Below are positions 1-5,132 of a DNA stretch of 7,357 nt, in pieces. Each line of letters begins with the position of its first letter. Positions within the stretch are counted from its first letter, which is position 1. Origin of the DNA: DATIHT01 sp964348615 (lineage in GTDB: Bacteria > Patescibacteriota > Microgenomatia > Curtissbacterales > GWA2-41-24); the NCBI GenBank assembly GCA_964348615.1, contig CAYGDE010000034.1, forward strand, positions 1-7,357. The letters run 5' to 3'. Position numbers and translations under genes: made by a program. The notes under the pieces were generated by a model. That model was not told the origin of the DNA. It searched no databases and was given only the letters and a program-made list of their open reading frames with translations.

Positions 1-117
1 GTCATATTACCAGCTGCTCTTTTTTTAATTATATTTTTGTTAAAAGGTCTTCAAAAAATGAATATCGAATTTTTTAAAAAGCAAAAAAAATATTGCATGC
101 AAACATCCAAGTATTAA
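1..117 (+). CDS. C-terminal tail of a probable membrane protein (5' end outside window)
   Basis: Frame 1 is open from the first base to a TAA at 115-117, giving 38 residues that begin VILPAALFLIIFLLKG and end in a Lys-rich tail (FFKKQKKYCMQTSKY). The run of about 14 hydrophobic residues followed by a basic tail looks like a final transmembrane helix with a cytoplasmic C-terminus. That is what is seen; the family cannot be named from so little. The only internal ATG candidates lie after the hydrophobic stretch, so this is more likely a gene end than a short complete gene. A perfect 10-bp palindrome (TTGCATGCAA, 93-102) falls inside it, probably by chance. No convincing terminator follows the stop codon. 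It could also be a chance open frame, since it is only 117 nt. Confidence 0.5.
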   Translation, partial: VILPAALFLIIFLLKGLQKMNIEFFKKQKKYCMQTSKY

Positions 118-279
118 CAAGCATCTACCAATCCGCAAGCCGAAGAATTAAACAGCAGCCTCCTTTTTTCATTTGTTATTTTTAGGTAAGACTTTGTACA
201 AATTGACCTATTGCATTGTTGAATAAGCAGTGCTAGATTAGAGTCAAGCCCCGCCCTGTTGCGTAGAAATTATTTTTTA

Positions 280-314
280 AACCCACAGATAGGGTTGCTC
301 CCAAAAGCTAGCAA
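280..314 (+). promoter_or_regulatory. two adjacent small hairpins
   Basis: AACCC (280-284) can pair with GGGTT (292-296) around a 7-nt loop, and TTGCT (295-299) can pair with AGCAA (310-314) around a 10-nt loop. The two stems share two bases, so they would compete or nearly stack. Function is unknown; this is pattern evidence only, and the strand is assigned by the direction of the neighbouring genes. Confidence 0.25.
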
Positions 315-355
315 GATACCTCTTCAGCCTTAACTTAAGCACGTACAAAAGTACC

Positions 356-406
356 GTTTTAGTCCGCCCCCGTGGCTAAAACTCGACAATATGAGTTCTT
401 AGCGCC
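356..406 (+). promoter_or_regulatory. pair of mutually exclusive hairpins (possible leader switch)
   Basis: GTTTTAG (356-362) is a perfect inverted repeat of CTAAAAC (376-382), extended by a T-G wobble and a C-G pair around a C-rich loop. The same downstream arm, as GGCTAAAACTC (374-384), can instead pair with GAGTTCTTAGCGCC (393-406) around the loop GACAATAT, with small bulges. The arm cannot do both, which is the geometry of an antiterminator/terminator or sequester/release switch. No U-tract follows the second stem, and no ligand-binding consensus is recognised, so a switch role is speculative. Confidence 0.28.
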
Positions 407-477
407 CAAAGTGTGTAAGTGCTAATTTGATAGGAAAATTGGTAGACGAACAGTATGCTGTTAAACTAAAAGTAAAG

Positions 478-1038
478 ATGGAAAAAAATAAATTCCAAAA
501 ACTAAAATTAGCAGCGATTTTATTCTCAGTCATTGCCATTTTGGTCATTGTTTACCTATTCCTGGCCCATACCTTTGGTATACAAAGCACAAAATCGCAA
601 ACAAAATACGACTCAATAACCATAAATATTATTCCAGAATGGAGAGTGTATCATAAAAACCAAAATTACGATATTGATATTGGCTATTTCCAAAAAAGGG
701 AAAAAGCAAATACGCTTGTGTGTACAATAAACGCTATCACTGCAAATTTAACCACAGGCCCAACTCTTGAACAGTTCATGTCCACCACCCTGGCTGGCAA
801 AATGTTCACCGACTCCAAAAAAGACATTCAATTTAAAGGCCAAGACGCTTGGCGTGGAAGCTACACATTTCCTTCAAAAGGCATAGAAGACCCTGCCTAC
901 AACAATCGGCTTCTATTTCGCTATAAAACCCTCTACATTGATATTACGCTGTCCTATAACACAGGGTTAGATGATGCGACTAAGCTTAAGTGCGATACAG
1001 ACTTTGAAATTTTCCTAGGAAGTATTCAATTGCTTTAA
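478..1038 (+). CDS. single-pass membrane-anchored protein of unknown function
   Basis: This protein of 186 residues was not recognised as a named family. A basic N-terminus (KNKFQKLK) precedes a strong hydrophobic segment at about residues 11-30, so the positive-inside rule predicts an N-in anchor and an extracytoplasmic domain of about 150 residues. That domain has a W in an early strand (IIPEWRV, 51-57), a later DAWRGSYTF stretch (123-131) and a closing amphipathic FEIFLGSIQLL. This pattern loosely recalls PsbP/MOG1-like small alpha/beta domains, a weak resemblance rather than an assignment. Two cysteines (82 and 172) lie on the predicted outer side and could form a disulfide. I chose the ATG at 478 because it puts the basic residues directly before the helix. 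An in-frame TTG at 427 would add 17 residues. Neither start has a clear ribosome binding site. No cleavable signal peptide motif is evident. Confidence 0.72.
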   Translation: MEKNKFQKLKLAAILFSVIAILVIVYLFLAHTFGIQSTKSQTKYDSITINIIPEWRVYHKNQNYDIDIGYFQKREKANTLVCTINAITANLTTGPTLEQFMSTTLAGKMFTDSKKDIQFKGQDAWRGSYTFPSKGIEDPAYNNRLLFRYKTLYIDITLSYNTGLDDATKLKCDTDFEIFLGSIQLL

Positions 1039-1063
1039 ATTTCAAATAGGAATCTAAAAAATA

Positions 1064-1082
1064 GAAAAAATCAACTTTTTTC
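1064..1082 (+). terminator. A/T hairpin, weak bidirectional terminator candidate
   Basis: GAAAAAA (1064-1070) pairs perfectly with TTTTTTC (1076-1082) around the loop TCAAC, 26 nt after the stop of the upstream gene. The stem is almost all A-T and there is no GC-rich base, so it is a poor intrinsic terminator by the usual rule. It is offered because of its position between the gene at 478 and the promoter at 1145. Confidence 0.3.
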
Positions 1083-1115
1083 ACGAAAATTTCCCCAAAA
1101 TACTATTTTTTCACG
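1076..1115 (+). repeat. tandemly spaced 10-nt direct repeat TTTTTTCACG
   Basis: TTTTTTCACG occurs at 1076-1085 and again at 1106-1115, exactly 30 nt apart start to start, close to three helical turns. The pair sits 30-70 bp upstream of the -35 element at 1145. Same-face spacing would suit a dimeric or cooperative regulator, but the T-run makes chance recurrence plausible. Confidence 0.4.
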
Positions 1116-1144
1116 GTCAGCCAAATTTATTAACCCATAGTATA

Positions 1145-1172
1145 TTGACTAAATTCGTATTTGTGTTACAAT
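1145..1172 (+). promoter_or_regulatory. sigma-70-type promoter
   Basis: A TTGACT -35 element (1145-1150) and a TACAAT -10 element (1167-1172) are separated by 16 bp. Each matches the consensus at five of six positions. Transcription would begin near 1179, leaving a leader of about 35 nt before the ATG at 1214. It is the best promoter match I see upstream of the mur genes, so it may drive 1214-1921 and, by read-through of the 38-nt gap, murE onward. The -10 overlaps an 8-bp palindrome (ACAATTGT, 1168-1175) that could be an operator or chance. Confidence 0.55.
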
Positions 1173-1213
1173 TGTCAAAACTGGGATAGAAAAATTGCAT
1201 CGAAAATTTTTGT

Positions 1214-1921
1214 ATGCTAGAAAATACAACCGATTTACAACCACATTTAAGACAAGAGACATTTGAGGCTAAAAGTTGGGAAGCTTCAAGACATGAAACT
1301 TGGGGCAAATATCTGCTTCTCGCATCGAAGATGCCTGTTGCCGCGTTTATTGTTGCAACAATACTCACATATGCAGCTAAAAACCCAGAGTTATACGAGC
1401 TCGAAGTTAATATGCTTTCAAACAGAGACCAAAATGCAATAACAAGCCAGATGCCACCAAATGACCAAATCCGTACTCAAGTCATGCCTGTTACGACAAC
1501 AGAATCTAGGCTCCAAGCGGAAATCTCAATAGCAAATTTTGAAAAAACTCTTGCCTGGCTAGCCAACCAAAACGATCCACGCTTGCAAAAAATCGCAGGT
1601 GAAATCAGAGACTCTTTAAAAAATGATGAACCCTTTGTTTCATTGACTGGTGCACTTTCTCCTCGTGGGAAATTTGTAGTTGTTGGTTCAAATCTTGCAG
1701 AAACCACCAGGTTGTCACTGCTGGTTTCGGTTCCCGCCTTTTACAATTTGGGTCAAGATGAAAAACGAGCTGCCAGGGATATAGTTTTGGCATTAGAAGT
1801 GATAAAACTCGCGAATGATGAAGGGGTCGAAGCTTATCATCGCAACCCGCAATTACAAGAGGAAATTCAAATGAGAGCCTCCATGAATATAGATGCCAAA
1901 TTCCCGTCATTTGCGAAGTAG
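1214..1921 (+). CDS. membrane-anchored hypothetical protein upstream of the mur genes
   Basis: This protein of 235 residues was not recognised as any family. A polar N-terminal segment of about 31 residues precedes one hydrophobic stretch (about 33-55, including PVAAFIVATILTYAA). A mostly polar region of about 180 residues follows, so a single-pass anchor with a large soluble domain is predicted. Residues 57-100 are low in structure-forming residues and may be a linker. Residues 104-137 and 181-222 look helical, with alternating charged and hydrophobic residues (for example DEKRAARDIVLALEVIKLA, 182-200). No catalytic motif such as HExxH or a Ser/Cys nucleophile box is seen. The start is the first ATG after the promoter at 1145-1172; no clear Shine-Dalgarno precedes it. 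It lies 38 nt before murE on the same strand and is probably cotranscribed, so a cell-envelope role is plausible by context only. Confidence 0.75.
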   Translation: MLENTTDLQPHLRQETFEAKSWEASRHETWGKYLLLASKMPVAAFIVATILTYAAKNPELYELEVNMLSNRDQNAITSQMPPNDQIRTQVMPVTTTESRLQAEISIANFEKTLAWLANQNDPRLQKIAGEIRDSLKNDEPFVSLTGALSPRGKFVVVGSNLAETTRLSLLVSVPAFYNLGQDEKRAARDIVLALEVIKLANDEGVEAYHRNPQLQEEIQMRASMNIDAKFPSFAK

Positions 1922-1959
1922 AATTAGCTAGTTTTCAAATGATTCAACAGCTTTAAAAG

Positions 1960-3144
1960 ATGTGGCAAAAAATTAAAAACTACTACCACCTTGCACAGGC
2001 TTTTTTGTGGGCAACATTTTTTGGTTTTCCATCGAGAAAACTAAAAATTATTGGAGTGACCGGAACAGACGGTAAAACCACAACAGTCAATATGGTCTAC
2101 CATATTTTAAAAAGTGCCGGGAAAAAGGTCTCTATGGTCTCTTCGGTTAATGCCGTTATTGGTGAAAAAACATACGAAACAGGGTTCCATGTTTCCACAC
2201 CAAGCCCCTTCGATGTTCAAAAATATCTTAAAAAAGCCCTAAATTCTGGATCTGAATATTTCGTACTCGAAACAACGTCTCACGGCTTAGACCAAAATAG
2301 GCTCGCATTTGTAGATTTTGAAGTAGGATTGTTAACAAATATTACTCATGAACACTTAGACTACCACAAAACGAGGGAAAATTATGTTCAAGCAAAGCTA
2401 AAACTGCTTAAAAACTCTCAAAAAACCATTTTAAACAAAGACGACGAGTCTTTTGGATACATTCAAAATAAACTTAGTGGAAACATTACAACTTATTCTC
2501 AAAAAGCTGATTCAGACTTTAATCTTAAAAACACCCCGATTTCTTTAAATGTTCCTGGCAACTACAACTTGTCCAATGCTCTTGCCGCAGTTGCAGCATC
2601 AACAAGCGTTGGGATTGACAAAATCCAAGCGCAAAAAGCGCTCAAATTTTTTCCAGGAGTAAAAGGAAGGATGGAAGAAATTAAGACCATGCAAGATTTT
2701 AATATCTATGTGGACTTTGCTCACACACCAAACGGTTTAAAAAACGCATTAAGTACTCTGAGGGCGAAAAGAGGTCATGGCAGACTAATTGCTGTTTTTG
2801 GAGCGGCAGGTCAAAGGGATAAATCCAAAAGACCATTTATGGGGGAAATTGCAGATAATTTAGCAGATATAGTCATTTTAACTTCAGAAGACCCAAGAAA
2901 AGAAAATCCAAAAAGCATTTGTGAACAGATAAAAAAAGGTATTGTGAAAAAGAAGTTTAAAAAAACACTTTTTGTAATAGTCGACCGTCAAGAAGCTATT
3001 AACTATGCAGTTAAAATTGCAAAACCAAAAGATACCATTGCAGTATTTGGTAAAGGTCATGAAACAAGTATGAATATAGGCGGTAAGGAACAGCACTGGA
3101 GCGATTTCGAAGCAGCAGAAAGAGCACTAGGAAAAACTAAATGA
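1960..3144 (+). CDS. murE: MurE-type ligase (UDP-MurNAc-dipeptide: third-residue ligase), short form
   Basis: A cytoplasmic ATP-dependent Mur ligase expected to add the third-position amino acid to UDP-MurNAc-L-Ala-D-Glu. Seen in order: P-loop GTDGKTTT (35-42), STPSPFD (79-85), ETTSHGLDQNR (104-114, like MurE E-(V/T)-SSHGL), THEHLDYH (129-136), YVQAKLKL with the likely carbamylated Lys at 146, GNYNLSNALAA (200-210), GVKGRMEE (233-240), DFAHTPNGL (252-260), FGAAGQRDKSKRP (280-292), EDPRKENP (310-317) and GKGHE (364-368). These mark MurE rather than MurD or MurF. The third-residue motif reads EDPR. The family's DNPR marks diaminopimelate enzymes and its Arg is kept here, but Asn is replaced by Asp, so DAP versus Lys cannot be decided. 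At 394 residues it is about 100 shorter than typical MurE. Only about 28 residues precede the ATPase strand, so most of the N-terminal UDP-binding domain is missing. The stop overlaps the next start (ATGA). Confidence 0.88.
   Translation: MWQKIKNYYHLAQAFLWATFFGFPSRKLKIIGVTGTDGKTTTVNMVYHILKSAGKKVSMVSSVNAVIGEKTYETGFHVSTPSPFDVQKYLKKALNSGSEYFVLETTSHGLDQNRLAFVDFEVGLLTNITHEHLDYHKTRENYVQAKLKLLKNSQKTILNKDDESFGYIQNKLSGNITTYSQKADSDFNLKNTPISLNVPGNYNLSNALAAVAASTSVGIDKIQAQKALKFFPGVKGRMEEIKTMQDFNIYVDFAHTPNGLKNALSTLRAKRGHGRLIAVFGAAGQRDKSKRPFMGEIADNLADIVILTSEDPRKENPKSICEQIKKGIVKKKFKKTLFVIVDRQEAINYAVKIAKPKDTIAVFGKGHETSMNIGGKEQHWSDFEAAERALGKTK
3129..3132 (+). promoter_or_regulatory. Shine-Dalgarno for the fusion gene
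   Basis: AGGA lies 8 nt before the ATG at 3141, inside the end of murE. It supports the 3141 start and reinitiation through the ATGA overlap. Confidence 0.55.
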
Positions 3145-5132
3145 AAAACAAATTCGCAGTCATAATTTTAGCAGCAGGCAAGGGAAAACGCATGGATGGG
3201 AACATTTCTAAAGTTCTTTACAAGATAGGTGGTGTGCCAATAATTTCAAAAACCCTGCAAACTCTTGAAAAAATCAAGCCAAACCAAATCGTGGTAGTTG
3301 TAGGATACGACCGCCAAAGCGTTAAAAAAATAGTTGGCAAAAATGTCTCATATGCATATGATGAAAAACAGATTGGCACGGGTAATGCAGCAAAGGTAGG
3401 GCTTGCCGAGGTTCAAGACGGAATCGACACAGTTGTCGTTTTAAATGGCGATGATAGTGCTTTTTATAAAGAACAAACCCTAAAGGATGTTATCAAAACT
3501 CATCAAGAACAAAAAAGCGTCCTAACATTTGTTACCCTCATACCAAGAGACCCGACAGGACTTGGACGCGTAGTTAGAGAAAACGGAGAGCTTGTGAGGG
3601 TAGTAGAAGAAAAAGACGCTTCTGCAAAAGAAAGAAAAATAAAGGAAACAAACGACGGGCTCTATGTTTTTCAAAGAGGTTGGCTTGAAAGAAATATTTC
3701 AAGAATAAAAAAATCGAAAGTTACCAATGAATATTACATTTTAGACTTAATAGGCCACGCTCTTTCACAAAAACAAAAAGTCACGACCTTTAAGCTAGCG
3801 GACCCAGAGGAATGGCATGGAATAAACACACCCCAAGATCTGGAATCCGCAAATCAAAAAGCTATTAAAAAAGTCCATATTATGGGAATTGCAGGTGCAG
3901 GGGCAGCAGCAGTTGCTGGTATCGCCAAAAGCTATGGTTTCCAAGTTTCTGGGTGCGATATTAGTCCAAATTCTCCGTATGTTGAAAAGTTGGGAATTAA
4001 CATCTTAGTCGGCCACGACAAGATTCATGTTGGGGACATAGATATGCTTGTCTACTCGCCTGCCATCACCAAGCTGGATGTTGATAACCCAGAGATTTTA
4101 GAAGCAAAGAAAAAAGGGATACCAACAATTACCTGGCAGGAATTTCAGGGCAAATTTTTGCAAAAAGGTAAGTTTGTAATCGCAGTAGCAGGAGCGTACG
4201 GCAAATCGACAACTACTTCTATGATTGCACATATTTTAGTTAGTGCAAACCAAGACCCAACCGCCGAAATCGGGGCAAAGGTTTTGAATTGGGACAGCAA
4301 TTTCAAAATTGGCAAGTCCGAATATTATGTATGTGAATCCGACGAGTACAACGACAATTTTTTAAATTATTACCCCGATATAGCTGTGGTTTTAAATCTT
4401 GCCTGGGACCACCCTGATTATTTTAAAAACAAAGAACAACTTTATCTTTCGTATATAAAATTTATTGAAAACATCAAAGCCCAAGGAACGCTTGTGACTT
4501 CTGACGAGGTTTTAAGTCTTGTAGGCCCAAAAATAAGAAGAGACATAAAGGTTATCAAAATAAAAAAATTCCCTAAAGTTATGCTTTCAATTATTGGTGA
4601 TTTTCGAAAGCAAAACGCAGATGCTGCACTAACTGTTGCGAGCATATTGAAAATGAACACAAAAGAAGCAGCGAAATCATTGCTAAATTTCAAAGGAGTC
4701 GCAAGAAGGTTGGAATATAAAGGAAGCGTTGGCAGTGTAAAGTTTTACGACGATTACGCCGTCCAGCCATACACGATTTTAAAAACAGCCAATGCCTTAA
4801 AAGACAAGTTTCCAAACAAAAAAGTTTTACTAGTTTTAGAACCTCATACATTTTCCAGGATAGAAACTTTTTTCGAAAGTTTTGTTAAAAATCTGAGAAA
4901 GTCAAAAGTAGATGAAATTATGGTTGTTGATGTGTTCGCGGCAAGAGAAAAAGGTAACGTTAAACATCTTTCTCAAAAACTCGCAGAAAGAATTGGCGCA
5001 AAAGCAAAATATTCTGGATCTTTGGAAGAAACAGCACAGCATATTGCCAAAAACTTTAAAGATTTTGACGTAGTTTTTTCAATGGGTGCAGGCAATAGCT
5101 ACAAGCTTTTTGATTTAGTTTTGAAAATATGA
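3141..5132 (+). CDS. GlmU-type N-acetylglucosamine-1-phosphate uridylyltransferase fused to MurC-type ligase
   Basis: One continuous frame of 663 residues. Residues 1-240 are a GlmU-like nucleotidyltransferase: LAAGKGKRM (10-18), SKVL (23-26), QIGTG (77-81), NGD (102-104, metal Asp), DPTGLGRVVRE (137-147), EEKDA (156-160), ETNDG (169-173) and WHGIN (225-229, second metal Asn). It would make UDP-GlcNAc from UTP and GlcNAc-1-P. The left-handed beta-helix acetyltransferase half of GlmU is absent. From about residue 244 a MurC-type ligase begins: MGIAGAGAAAVA (248-259), ATPase loop GAYGKSTT (351-358), ESDEYNDNFL (399-408), NLAWDHPDYF (419-428), FKGVARRLE (517-525), DDYAVQP (537-543), EPHTFSR (567-573) and DVFAAREK (597-604). 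It should add L-Ala to UDP-MurNAc. The loop (usually GTHGKTT) and DDYAHHP motif are altered. The recycling ligase Mpl is a related alternative. The halves join without a linker, and the only nearby internal ATG (3882) would cut the first MurC strand, so a true fusion is favoured. Confidence 0.85.
   Translation: MKNKFAVIILAAGKGKRMDGNISKVLYKIGGVPIISKTLQTLEKIKPNQIVVVVGYDRQSVKKIVGKNVSYAYDEKQIGTGNAAKVGLAEVQDGIDTVVVLNGDDSAFYKEQTLKDVIKTHQEQKSVLTFVTLIPRDPTGLGRVVRENGELVRVVEEKDASAKERKIKETNDGLYVFQRGWLERNISRIKKSKVTNEYYILDLIGHALSQKQKVTTFKLADPEEWHGINTPQDLESANQKAIKKVHIMGIAGAGAAAVAGIAKSYGFQVSGCDISPNSPYVEKLGINILVGHDKIHVGDIDMLVYSPAITKLDVDNPEILEAKKKGIPTITWQEFQGKFLQKGKFVIAVAGAYGKSTTTSMIAHILVSANQDPTAEIGAKVLNWDSNFKIGKSEYYVCESDEYNDNFLNYYPDIAVVLNLAWDHPDYFKNKEQLYLSYIKFIENIKAQGTLVTSDEVLSLVGPKIRRDIKVIKIKKFPKVMLSIIGDFRKQNADAALTVASILKMNTKEAAKSLLNFKGVARRLEYKGSVGSVKFYDDYAVQPYTILKTANALKDKFPNKKVLLVLEPHTFSRIETFFESFVKNLRKSKVDEIMVVDVFAAREKGNVKHLSQKLAERIGAKAKYSGSLEETAQHIAKNFKDFDVVFSMGAGNSYKLFDLVLKI

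Larger units (their letters stand above)
118..477. other. gene-free interval with several hairpins and C-rich islands
   Basis: No ORF here looks like a protein. Inverted repeats seen include a 10-bp palindrome TTTGTACAAA (193-202), AACCC/GGGTT (280-284 with 292-296), TTGCT/AGCAA (295-299 with 310-314), CTTAA/TTAAG (329-339), GTAC-AAAA-GTAC (343-354), two larger stems at 356-406, and AACAG/CTGTT (449-462). Two C-rich patches (about 247-257 and 363-376) contrast with the surrounding AT-rich DNA. In AT-rich genomes such islands often mark structured RNA, but I looked for tmRNA, RNase P, SRP, 6S, T-box and tRNA hallmarks on both strands and found none. It may be a long leader of the gene at 478, an unrecognised RNA, or simply intergenic DNA. 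Confidence 0.45.

Noticed and set aside
118..189. Frame 1 stays open for 23 codons after the TAA at 115-117, ending at TAA 187-189
   Set aside because: The stretch is short and could be chance. There is no support for read-through, recoding or a pseudogene, and UAA reassignment is not expected in this kind of organism.
193..202. Palindrome TTTGTACAAA as an operator
   Set aside because: It occurs once, with no nearby promoter or second half-site, so chance is adequate.
118..426. tmRNA, RNase P, SRP or 6S RNA on either strand
   Set aside because: No tRNA-like ends, no alanine-ended tag frame, no GAGGAAAGTCC-type core and no SRP GGAAGCAGC core are visible.
437..462. AATTGGTAGAC followed by AACAG-TATG-CTGTT, resembling the D-loop of a tRNA-Leu and a following stem
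   Set aside because: The second stem has a 4-nt loop rather than a 7-nt anticodon loop, no acceptor stem pairs across the region and there is no GTTCRA T-arm downstream. At most it is a fragment; I do not call a tRNA or attachment site.
427..477. TTG start that would add 17 residues to the protein at 478
   Set aside because: No ribosome binding site precedes it, and the ATG at 478 places the basic residues right before the membrane helix as expected.
1117..1910. Minus-strand open frames opposite the gene at 1214-1921
   Set aside because: Their translations look like shadow composition (Ser/Phe/Cys-rich, no domain pattern), they overlap a well-formed + strand gene, and no minus-strand promoter or ribosome binding site supports them.
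3882..5132. MurC as a separate gene starting at the internal ATG 3882
   Set aside because: That start would remove the first residues of the Rossmann strand before GIAGAG, has no Shine-Dalgarno, and the frame is continuous from 3141.
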